Of a stretch of DNA of 7,324 nt, positions 1-6,253 are shown piece by piece. The stretch is taken from assembly GCA_031255655.1 (NCBI GenBank), contig JAIRSB010000040.1:1-7324 (forward strand), given 5' to 3'. The position numbers and the translations under genes were made by a program. Each line of letters begins with the position of its first letter. The stretch's first letter is position 1. The notes below the pieces were generated by a model. The model had not been told where the DNA came from, did not search any database, and saw only the letters and a program-made list of their open reading frames with translations. This stretch comes from Spirochaetaceae bacterium. GTDB lineage: Bacteria > Spirochaetota > Spirochaetia > Treponematales > Breznakiellaceae.

Positions 1-1461
1 GCGCCGCGTCTTACTCTGCTGGATTCCGAAGGCTCGGTGCTGTTTGATTCGGTGTATGACGCGGAGAGCATGGAAAACCACGCAGACCGCCCCGAAGTCC
101 GCGCGGCGTTGGACGGGAAGGCGGGCGAGAACTTCCGCTTCTCTAATACGCTGGAGAAGCAGACTTACTACCGGACGCTGCCGCTGGAGGGGGGCGGCGC
201 GCTGCGAATCGCCGTGAGCATGGACAGCATAAGCGCGTCCGCGTTGGATTTGCTGCCGCTTACTATGCTGATAACGCTGCTAACGTTCATCTGCGCCGTG
301 GCGGGCGCATCCAGAATTACAGGCAGGATAGTTAGGCCGATTAACGCTCTCAATCTGGAGACGCCGGAAGAGAACGATATTTATGACGAGCTAAGTCCGC
401 TGCTTTCGCGCATTAAATCGCAGAATGACCAGCTTGAAAGGCGCATCGCACAGCTGCGTAAGAAGCGGCTGGAGTTTGAGGCCATCACGAATAATATGCG
501 GGAGGGGCTTGTGCTGCTGGACAGGGACGCTCGTGTGCTGTTGTGCAACGAGAGCGCGGTTAAGCTGCTGGGTGTTCACGCGGGGGTGGGCGAAGGTCAG
601 AATGCCTTGTGTCTGCGGCGGGACGAGCCGTTCCGCGCCGCGCTGGAGCGGGCGCTGGGCGGCGCGGCGGCGGAATGCTCTCTTTCTGCCGGCGCGGCGT
701 GTCTGCGGCTTATGGCTAGCCCTGTGATGGACGGGGGCAGGATTCAGGGGGCGGTGTTGCTGTTGCTGGATGTAACCGAGCGGGAAGACCGCGAAAGGCT
801 GCGGCGGGAGTTTTCCGCCAATGTGTCCCACGAGCTAAAGACGCCGCTTACTGTGATTTCCGGTTACGCGGAGCTGTTGTCGCGCGGTTTGGCCGGCGCG
901 GAGGATGCGGCGGCTTTCGGCGGCAAGATATATGCCGAGTCTCAGCGTCTGGTCAATATAATCAATGATGTTATGCAGCTTTCCCGTCTGGACGAGGGGG
1001 CGGTAACTCTTGAGAGGGTAAATCTGTTCGCGCTTGTAAGCGAGGCCTTAGAGCGCGCCGCCCCTGTCGCCCGTTCGCGGGGGGTGGGGCTTAGTGCTTC
1101 CGGTGAGGATGTGTTTATCAGCGGCGTGCCACAGATACTGCGCGAGATGGTGTTTAATCTGGTGGACAACGGCATTAAGTACAACCACGAAGGCGGCGTG
1201 GTGCGTGTATCGCTTGTGGTCTGCGGCGGGGCGGCGCGTCTTTGTGTGGAGGATAACGGGCTTGGTATTCCGCCGGCGGAGCAAGAACGTGTGTTCGAAC
1301 GTTTCTATCGTGTAGATAAGAGCCGGAACACGTCTACCGGCGGCACGGGTCTTGGTCTTTCTATAGTAAAGCACGGCGCCCAGCTTCACGGCGCAAGCAT
1401 AGAACTAGAAAGCGACGGCATATCCGGTACAAGGATATGCCTGACATTCCCCAAGCTATAA
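1..1461 (+). CDS. PhoR/WalK-type membrane sensor histidine kinase, 5' end outside window
   Basis: The frame is open from base 1, and residues before the first possible internal start (GTG at 37) read like the end of an extracytoplasmic sensor domain (LTLLDSEGSVLFDS), so this is the 3' part of a longer gene; the first membrane helix is off-window. Numbering from base 1: extracytoplasmic part to about residue 80, one membrane helix about 84-104, a short HAMP-like linker and coiled coil (about 105-155), a PAS domain (about 156-262), then HisKA with the phospho-accepting His277 in NVSHELKTPLT. HATPase_c follows, with N box (FNLVDNGIKYN), G1 (DNGLGIP), F box (FERFYRVDKS) and G2 (GGTGLGLSIVKHG). 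All catalytic motifs are intact. Established for the family: it autophosphorylates on His and passes phosphate to an OmpR/PhoB-type regulator, probably encoded just upstream. The signal sensed cannot be read from the sequence; PhoR is the nearest named relative by architecture. Confidence 0.93.
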   Translation, partial: APRLTLLDSEGSVLFDSVYDAESMENHADRPEVRAALDGKAGENFRFSNTLEKQTYYRTLPLEGGGALRIAVSMDSISASALDLLPLTMLITLLTFICAVAGASRITGRIVRPINALNLETPEENDIYDELSPLLSRIKSQNDQLERRIAQLRKKRLEFEAITNNMREGLVLLDRDARVLLCNESAVKLLGVHAGVGEGQNALCLRRDEPFRAALERALGGAAAECSLSAGAACLRLMASPVMDGGRIQGAVLLLLDVTEREDRERLRREFSANVSHELKTPLTVISGYAELLSRGLAGAEDAAAFGGKIYAESQRLVNIINDVMQLSRLDEGAVTLERVNLFALVSEALERAAPVARSRGVGLSASGEDVFISGVPQILREMVFNLVDNGIKYNHEGGVVRVSLVVCGGAARLCVEDNGLGIPPAEQERVFERFYRVDKSRNTSTGGTGLGLSIVKHGAQLHGASIELESDGISGTRICLTFPKL

Positions 1462-1505
1462 CGTGAGCGCGGCGGCACGGATGAAGCATGTTGGAGATGT
1501 GTGAT

Positions 1506-1519
1506 GGGGGGGGGGGGGG
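1506..1519. repeat. Homopolymer run of 14 G
   Basis: Fourteen consecutive G residues directly follow GTGAT, 45 bases after the kinase stop codon. Runs this long are prone to slipped-strand length change and also to sequencing error, so the exact length is uncertain. It lies outside any gene I accept; the only frame it touches is a 37-codon one starting at ATG 1504. Confidence 0.9.
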
Positions 1520-1582
1520 CAGAGGTGGTGACTTACAAGGAGGTGTGGCGCGGGCAGCGTTATTGCGAGCGGCTGCCTCTCA

Positions 1583-1660
1583 TCATTGCGAGCAAAGCGA
1601 AGCAATCCCGCGCATGAGTCGCTTTGACTGGATTGCTTCACCCTAACGGGCTGGCAATGA
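1583..1660. repeat. Degenerate dispersed inverted repeat (LLRFARND-type intergenic element)
   Basis: The outer ends tcattgc (1583-1589) and gcaatga (1654-1660) are exact inverse complements, as are the inner arms gaagcaatcc (1599-1608) and ggattgcttc (1630-1639). Between these the arms are imperfect, and the centre carries a further 4-base stem (agtc/gact, 1617-1629). The sequence matches, from memory, a widespread bacterial intergenic repeat of the form cattgcgag-cgaagcgaagcaatcc with its mirror half. Minus-strand translation gives GLLRFARNDE, a peptide seen in many spurious ORF calls made from such repeats. It has no coding capacity for mobility; if mobile at all it would be moved in trans. 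A second partial left end (attgcgagc at 1562) suggests a nested or decayed copy. Confidence 0.75.
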
Positions 1661-1924
1661 CGGCTATCCTGTGAAACGCCCAACAATCCGTGCTATCCGC
1701 AGTGTAAATTTACCACCTCTCCCAAATGAACTTTTTGCCATTATTCTTTCTTCACTTGTTTCACTCCCTCTTTTGTAAAGACAATTTTAGTATATCGGTG
1801 CGAACCAAGTGCGATTGAAATAGCGGTTTGCGGCGTATCTGGACTGCACCCTCGCCTCTCCCAAACCTTCGCGCCATCTTTTTTTGGCTTGACGCTGGCG
1901 GGAGATGAATTTATCCTTCAATCT

Positions 1925-3133
1925 ATGGTTAAACGTAATCGTAATATAGGGCGGCTCAAAGCTGCTTACTTGTTCCCGGAAATAGCGCGGCTGCGGCGCG
2001 AGTTTGCCGCCCAGCACCCGGACGCCAAAATAATCAGCATGGGGGTGGGTAACACCACCGAGCCCATACTGCCGCATATCGCCGCCGGATTGACGGAGGG
2101 GGCGCGGCGGCTGGAACGGGCGGAAACCTATTCCGGCTATGCCGACGAAGGGCTTGCGGAGCTGCGCGAGCAGATTTCCGGCGTGTACTACAAAGTCGCG
2201 TTCGGCATTGATGAAATCTTTATCAGCGACGGCTCTAAATGCGACATCGGCAGACTGCAAACCCTGTTCGGGCCGGAAGTAAACATCGCCGTCCAAGACC
2301 CGTCCTACCCGGTGTACGTGGACGGCTCCGTCGTCATAGGCGCGGCGGGAAAAGACGACACGGCGTCAGGCGGCGGCTACAGCGGCATCCGCTATCTGCC
2401 CTGCACGCCGGAGAACAACTATTTCCCAGATCTGTCAAACATCGAAAACGACAGCATCATATATTTCTGCTCGCCGAACAACCCGACGGGCGCGGCGGCG
2501 GACAAGCGGCAGCTTTCGTCTTTGGTGGCGGCGGCGCTGCGTACCGGCTCAATCATCGTGTACGACGCGGCCTATTCGGACTATATAAGAGACGGCGCGC
2601 TGCCAAAAACGATTTATGAAATACCGGATGCGGACAAATGCGCGATTGAGGTGAACTCGTTCTCAAAGTCGGCGGGCTTTACCGGAGTGCGGCTCGGCTG
2701 GAGTGTGGTGCCGAAGGGTCTGCGCTTCGCGGGCGGCGAGAGCGTCAACGCGGACTGGTCGCGCCTTACATCGACGATTTTCAACGGTGCGTCAAACATT
2801 GCTCAGTACGGCGGGCTTGCCGCGCTGGACGGCGAAGGACAGCGCGAGATACGGCAAATGACGGACTTTTACCTTGAAAACGCAAGTCTTATACGCGGCG
2901 CGTTAAATACACTGAAAATAGACTGCGTAGGCGGCGACAACTCTCCGTACATCTGGGCGCGTTTTCCAGGACGCGCAAGCTGGGAGGTGTTCGCCGAGCT
3001 GCTGGAAAAATATCACATAGTAACAACGCCCGGCTCTGGTTTCGGTCCGGCAGGCGAATCGTTTATCCGCTTTTCCGCCTTCAGCCACCGTGCCGGAATT
3101 GAGGAGGCGTGCAGACGGCTGACGGCGCGGTGA
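1925..3133 (+). CDS. dapL: LL-diaminopimelate aminotransferase
   Basis: A PLP enzyme (fold type I aminotransferase) that converts tetrahydrodipicolinate plus glutamate directly to LL-2,6-diaminopimelate, for peptidoglycan and lysine, bypassing the acyl-intermediate steps. Numbering from ATG 1925 (402 aa, close to the usual length of about 400-410): family N-terminus AAYLFPEIARL, DGSKCDIGRLQ, PNNPTG at 184-189, Asp214 and Tyr217 in YDAAYSDY, Schiff-base Lys248 in NSFSKSAGFTGVRLGW, substrate-carboxylate Arg382 in GESFIRFSAF. All key residues are present. The start is chosen by family alignment: the upstream in-frame TTG at 1889 would add 12 residues not expected in DapL. Neither start has a well-placed ribosome site; GGGAG at 1900-1904 lies about 20 bases from ATG 1925. 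Motifs such as VRLGWSVVPK and FNGASNIAQYGGLAAL are closer to my memory of plant and chlamydial DapL than of many other bacterial forms. Confidence 0.95.
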   Translation: MVKRNRNIGRLKAAYLFPEIARLRREFAAQHPDAKIISMGVGNTTEPILPHIAAGLTEGARRLERAETYSGYADEGLAELREQISGVYYKVAFGIDEIFISDGSKCDIGRLQTLFGPEVNIAVQDPSYPVYVDGSVVIGAAGKDDTASGGGYSGIRYLPCTPENNYFPDLSNIENDSIIYFCSPNNPTGAAADKRQLSSLVAAALRTGSIIVYDAAYSDYIRDGALPKTIYEIPDADKCAIEVNSFSKSAGFTGVRLGWSVVPKGLRFAGGESVNADWSRLTSTIFNGASNIAQYGGLAALDGEGQREIRQMTDFYLENASLIRGALNTLKIDCVGGDNSPYIWARFPGRASWEVFAELLEKYHIVTTPGSGFGPAGESFIRFSAFSHRAGIEEACRRLTAR

Positions 3134-3254
3134 AAGCGGTTTTCGGCCCCTTCGTCCACTCATGAAAAAATGACCTTTTAGAGATATTAGAGATAGCTGA
3201 ACGAGACCAATGCCCATCGCTGAACAAGGCCGCCTTTCAAAATAGGAACGTGAA
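3134..3254. other. 121-base dapL-relA spacer with relA ribosome site
   Basis: No terminator hairpin and no convincing promoter were seen, so relA may be read through from dapL. The relA ribosome-binding site AGGAA (3244-3248) sits 6 bases before ATG 3255, and an in-frame TAG at 3243-3245 excludes any earlier relA start. Confidence 0.6.
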
Positions 3255-4979
3255 ATGTCCCAGAAATCCGAACACGACAAGTTACGCATAGAGCGGGCTT
3301 TGGCGCGCTGCCACAGTGCGCGCGGCAGAGAGATTGCCGCAATCATTGACGAAATGAGACTTAACGCGGACTGCGTGATTGCCGCGCTGTTGTTTGACAC
3401 CGGTGAGGACGAGGTCGGAAAAACGAGTCTTGCCGGGGAGTTTGGCGAAAGCGCGGCATCTTTGGCGGCGGGCACGGCGAAAGTGTTAAAACTTTCTGCG
3501 AAGGACAAGTCCATAGCCGAAGCGGAAAAAATCAGAAAAATGCTGTTCGCCATGATAGAGGACATCCGCGTCATATTTATATGCCTTGCGGAAAAGCTGC
3601 AAGCCATGCGGACGATAACGGATTTTCCTGAGGACGAGCGCAGAGGAATCGCTCAGGAATGTATCGATATTTACGCGCCGCTGGCTAACCGCATCGGCAT
3701 CTCTTGGCTAAAAGACGAAATGGAAGACCTTTGCCTTAAACAGCTAAACCCAGTCACGTACCACCAAATAAGCGGCATTGTATCGCTTAAACAAACCGAG
3801 CGCGAACATTTTCTAGGCTTTGTAAAATCGCGGGTTTACACCGAAACCCAAAAGCGCGGAATAAAAGTCGAAATTAAAAGCCGTGCGAAACATTTTTACT
3901 CGATATATCAAAAGATGCGAAAACGCGGCAAAGAGGCGGGCGATTTATACGACCTTTTCGGACTGCGAATACTATGCGAAAGCGTGGAAAACTGCTATTC
4001 GCTGCTTGGTATGATACATACGCTATGGAAACCCATCGACGGGCGTTTCAAAGATTATATTGCAATGCCCAAACCGAACGGTTATCAAAGCCTGCACACA
4101 ACGGTACTGGCATTTGATGACCCTGCGGATTTTCCATCTGATTTCCCTAAAGGGAAATCAGATGGAAAATCCGTTGGGAATATGCTCGAAATCCAGATAC
4201 GGACATTCGATATGCATCATACGGCGGAGTACGGCTACGCTTCGCACTGGATATACAAGGGCGCGGGGGCGGGCGCAGAACCGCCGCATGAAAACGATAT
4301 TCGGCTGGTGAACAGGCTCAAACATATAGCCAGCGATTTCGACAACTCGGCCTTAGGCGAGATAAAAAAGGAATTCCTAAAGGATTCGATACTTGTGTTT
4401 ACTCCGCAGGGGAAGGTGGTGGAACTGCCGCAGGGTGCGACGCCGGTTGATTTTGCCTACAGCATACACACGGAAATAGGCGACCACTGCCACGCCGCCA
4501 AAGCGGACGGCGTGATAATCCCGTTGAACAAGCCCCTGCAAAACACACAGATAGTCGAGATACTAACATCGCAGAGTGCTCGTCCCCATGAAAACTGGGA
4601 ACGCTTTGTTAAAACCTCGAAAGCCCGAAGCAAGATACGCGCGTGGCTCGAGCTGAACGCCGCTCCGCTTCAGCATGAAAAACAGGCGGCAAAAAAGAGG
4701 CACGAGGAGCATGAACGGCACGTTAAAGAAATACTGCCCGCGCCGGCGGAGAAAAAAGAAAAGCGCACGGAACGCGCAGCGTCTTTTCATGTGCTTGTAC
4801 AGCGCGAAAAAAATATGTTATTCCGTTTCGCGGGCTGCTGTAACCCCGCGCCGCCTGATGAAATCACAGGTTATGTATCGCGCGGGCGCGGCATAATCAT
4901 ACACCGGAAGGACTGCCCGTCTATTTCGCGTATCGCGGAATTTGAGCAGCGCCGAATAGACGCCGAATGGGAGAGTTAA
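3255..4979 (+). CDS. relA: RelA/SpoT-family ppGpp synthetase, hydrolase-dead, no ACT domain
   Basis: Makes (p)ppGpp from ATP and GDP/GTP in the stringent response; long RSH proteins act at the ribosome. Order in 574 aa: degenerate HD domain (about 10-165), synthetase (about 200-335), TGS (about 375-440), a short charged helical region (about 445-520), zinc-finger-like domain (FAGCCNPAPPDEITGY to HRKDCPS, 525-556). It stops where the ACT domain should begin; the family is usually about 720-750 aa. In the HD domain the first His-Pro region seems deleted, the HD pair reads Phe47-Asp48, and the DRLHN motif reads EKLQA (Glu113, Ala117), so hydrolysis should be lost. The synthetase keeps SRAKHFYSIY, YDLFGLR (Asp233), RFKD (264-267), PKPNGYQSLHTTV and EIQIRT (Glu312), so synthesis should work. 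Residues 292-306 come from a perfect DNA palindrome. The stop overlaps the next start (TAATG). A separate hydrolase must exist elsewhere in the genome. Confidence 0.93.
   Translation: MSQKSEHDKLRIERALARCHSARGREIAAIIDEMRLNADCVIAALLFDTGEDEVGKTSLAGEFGESAASLAAGTAKVLKLSAKDKSIAEAEKIRKMLFAMIEDIRVIFICLAEKLQAMRTITDFPEDERRGIAQECIDIYAPLANRIGISWLKDEMEDLCLKQLNPVTYHQISGIVSLKQTEREHFLGFVKSRVYTETQKRGIKVEIKSRAKHFYSIYQKMRKRGKEAGDLYDLFGLRILCESVENCYSLLGMIHTLWKPIDGRFKDYIAMPKPNGYQSLHTTVLAFDDPADFPSDFPKGKSDGKSVGNMLEIQIRTFDMHHTAEYGYASHWIYKGAGAGAEPPHENDIRLVNRLKHIASDFDNSALGEIKKEFLKDSILVFTPQGKVVELPQGATPVDFAYSIHTEIGDHCHAAKADGVIIPLNKPLQNTQIVEILTSQSARPHENWERFVKTSKARSKIRAWLELNAAPLQHEKQAAKKRHEEHERHVKEILPAPAEKKEKRTERAASFHVLVQREKNMLFRFAGCCNPAPPDEITGYVSRGRGIIIHRKDCPSISRIAEFEQRRIDAEWES
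4127..4172. repeat. 46-base perfect palindrome inside relA, in frame
   Basis: Arms 4127-4148 and 4151-4172 are exact inverse complements over 22 bases around a 2-base centre (aa). The flanks ccctgc (4121-4126) and gttggg (4173-4178) extend it by four more Watson-Crick pairs plus a possible G-U pair, with one mismatch. It encodes DFPSDFPKGKSDGKS (residues 292-306) between the TTV strand and EIQIRT, a linker that is normally only about 8-9 residues; here it is about 27. Because it is a palindrome, insertion in either orientation gives the same peptide in this register except for one central residue (K or L). The message would carry a very stable hairpin here. Confidence 0.92.
4969..4973 (+). 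promoter_or_regulatory. Ribosome-binding site deciding the CapA-like start
   Basis: GGGAG lies 5 bases before ATG 4979, inside the last codons of relA. It favours ATG 4979 over the in-frame ATG 4967, which has no such site. With the TAATG overlap this points to translational coupling of the two genes. Confidence 0.6.
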
Positions 4980-6247
4980 TGACAATTTTGAATTTAGCCG
5001 CCAAGCGGCGGACGGCTGCGGCAGGCGCGCCTGCTGCAGCCAAGCTTTTTAGTGCGCGCTTTTTTTCAGGCTTAATCCTTCTTTTAGCCTTACTGGGCGT
5101 TTCCTGCGCGACCGTTAAGAAAACGCAGCCCTCAGCTGCGCCGCCGCCGGAACTCGTTCTCGCACCGCCTGAAGATTACCGGATTACTATGGCCGCCGTC
5201 GGAGACAACCTTATTCACATCGAGCTTATCGACAACGCCAGAACGGAAGCGGAAGATGTTTTCGATTTTGACAAATACTATACGCGGATTGTCCCGTTGA
5301 TAAAAAACGCCGACATTGCTTTTATCAACCAAGAAACGATGATAGCGGGAGTGGAATTCGGCTACTCAGGCTATCCACTGTTCAACGGGCCTAAAGACAT
5401 CGGGAAAACCATCCTTAAATCAGGCTTCAATGTCATAAACCATGCGACAAACCATACGATGGATAAGGGTGAAGAGGCCGTGTTCGAGGTCATGGACTTT
5501 TGGGATGACCAGCCTCTGGTAGCCGAAAAAAACGCCCTTGTCTTAGGTATAAACCGCTCGCCGCAGCAGCGCGACAATGTCGAAAGAAACATCATCGAAA
5601 AAAATAATATAAAGATAGGTTTTCTTGCCTATACATACGGAACAAACGGTATTCCGCTGCCTAAAGACAAGCCTTTTCTGGTGTCGCTTACGGATACGGC
5701 GCTTATGAAAAAAGAAATTGACGCGCTGCGTCCGCTCTGCGACTTTCTTGTTGTTTCCATGCATTGGGGGAACGAATACGAGTACACGCCGTCCAATCGG
5801 CAGGAGGAACTTGCGCTGTTTCTTGCCGAATGCGGCGTTGACCTTGTGATAGGCCATCATCCCCACGTCTTGCAGCCCATACGCGCCATAGCCCGCGAAA
5901 ACGCGCCGCCTATGATATGCTTTTTTTCGTTGGGTAATTTTCTATCCGCCCAGAAAGAGCCGCAGCGTATTTTAGGCGGCATGATGCGCGTGAGCATAAA
6001 AAAAGAGGCCGCCCCGCCTTACCGCGTCAGCATTGAGGACGCGGAACTGATACCGCTTGTAGCGCATTACGAAAACGACCATAAAAACTTCAGCGTGTAC
6101 CCGCTTAGCGATTACACGGAAAAAGACGCGGAACGCCATTTCCTGCGCCAAAAAAATAAGTTTTCCGGCATAAGCTACTTTCATGAACTTTTGAATGACG
6201 TTTTCGGACAACAGCTTAAACCCGCCCCGCTGAATTTCACGCGGTAA
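4979..6247 (+). CDS. CapA-family (PGA_cap, metallophosphatase-like) lipoprotein
   Basis: 422 aa from ATG 4979. The N-terminus has a basic, alanine-rich leader of about 30 residues, a hydrophobic stretch (GLILLLALLGVS) and Cys43, a likely lipobox (LGVSC; the Gly at -3 is not ideal), so it is probably anchored outside the membrane. The CapA/PGA_cap fold shows as AAVGDNLIH (Asp76), NQET (117-120), NHATNHTMDKG (His155, His159, Asp162), MHWGNEYE (261-267), GHHPH (292-296) and FSLGNFL. These match the metal-site positions of the metallophosphatase-like family, so it is likely catalytic. CapA was named from poly-gamma-glutamate capsule synthesis, but most clostridial relatives stand alone, and no capB, capC or capD is in view, so the substrate is unknown. 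It is coupled to relA by overlap. A palindrome followed by T runs lies in the leader-coding region. Confidence 0.87.
   Translation: MTILNLAAKRRTAAAGAPAAAKLFSARFFSGLILLLALLGVSCATVKKTQPSAAPPPELVLAPPEDYRITMAAVGDNLIHIELIDNARTEAEDVFDFDKYYTRIVPLIKNADIAFINQETMIAGVEFGYSGYPLFNGPKDIGKTILKSGFNVINHATNHTMDKGEEAVFEVMDFWDDQPLVAEKNALVLGINRSPQQRDNVERNIIEKNNIKIGFLAYTYGTNGIPLPKDKPFLVSLTDTALMKKEIDALRPLCDFLVVSMHWGNEYEYTPSNRQEELALFLAECGVDLVIGHHPHVLQPIRAIARENAPPMICFFSLGNFLSAQKEPQRILGGMMRVSIKKEAAPPYRVSIEDAELIPLVAHYENDHKNFSVYPLSDYTEKDAERHFLRQKNKFSGISYFHELLNDVFGQQLKPAPLNFTR
5014..5066 (+). terminator. Terminator-like hairpin within the CapA-like leader region
   Basis: Bases 5014-5026 and 5029-5041 form a 13-base inverted repeat with one G-T position; the centre ggcgcgcc is itself palindromic. 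After four bases comes T5 (5046-5050), then a second run T7 (5060-5066). This is the layout of a weak intrinsic terminator or attenuator. It lies 35 bases after the relA stop but inside the CapA-like frame, where it encodes the stretch TAAAGAPAAA. Chance GC-rich coding sequence is the alternative. Confidence 0.4.
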
Positions 6248-6253
6248 ACACCC

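Larger units (their letters stand above)
1462..1924. other. 463-base non-coding region between kinase and dapL
   Basis: No convincing gene is seen. From left to right it holds a 14-G homopolymer (1506-1519), a strong Shine-Dalgarno-like AAGGAGGTG (1537-1545) with no start codon at usable distance, a short direct repeat attgcgagc (1562-1570 and 1585-1593), a degenerate dispersed inverted repeat (1583-1660), and an 11-base direct repeat cctctcccaaa (1716-1726 and 1855-1865). Bases about 1730-1800 are AT-rich and are the likeliest place for the dapL promoter, but I could not find a -35/-10 pair with good spacing. Open frames here are short and built from the repeats (for example a 37-codon frame from ATG 1504 through the G run, and a 25-codon minus-strand frame 1664-1741); I do not call them genes. 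Confidence 0.7.

Noticed and set aside
1417..1441. 9-base perfect inverted repeat (ggcatatcc / ggatatgcc) near the end of the kinase gene as a terminator
   Set aside because: It lies inside the coding sequence for the conserved final strand, has a 7-base loop and no T run; chance is plausible.
1504..1617. 37-codon frame through the G run as a phase-variable small gene
   Set aside because: Its second half (IIASKAKQSR) is the other common translation of the dispersed repeat, and no ribosome site precedes ATG 1504.
1456..1686. Minus-strand 76-codon open frame across the intergenic region
   Set aside because: It runs through the poly-G tract and the dispersed repeat, and its LLRFARND-type peptide is a known product of repeat translation; there is no ribosome site and no family resemblance.
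1664..1741. Minus-strand 25-codon frame (MAKSSFGRGGKFTLRI...) as a small cationic peptide gene
   Set aside because: The start is only weakly supported by an upstream purine stretch, its 3' end borders the repeat, and nothing else suggests selection on it.
1690..1924. Lysine riboswitch or other leader RNA upstream of dapL
   Set aside because: I could not find the expected conserved stems or core bases, and no terminator/anti-terminator pair is visible.
1787..2296. 169-codon minus-strand frame overlapping dapL
   Set aside because: It is antisense to well-conserved dapL coding sequence in a GC-rich region and shows no recognisable domain; a shadow frame.
3163..3200. Possible decayed second copy of the relA palindromic element before relA
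   Set aside because: A stretch around ccttttagagatattagaga resembles the centre of the element at about 14 of 20 positions, but it has no mirror symmetry of its own and the match is within chance for AT-rich sequence.
2903..3607. 234-codon minus-strand frame spanning the dapL-relA junction
   Set aside because: It is antisense to the conserved end of dapL and the start of relA, with low-complexity Ser/Ala/Arg composition; a shadow frame.
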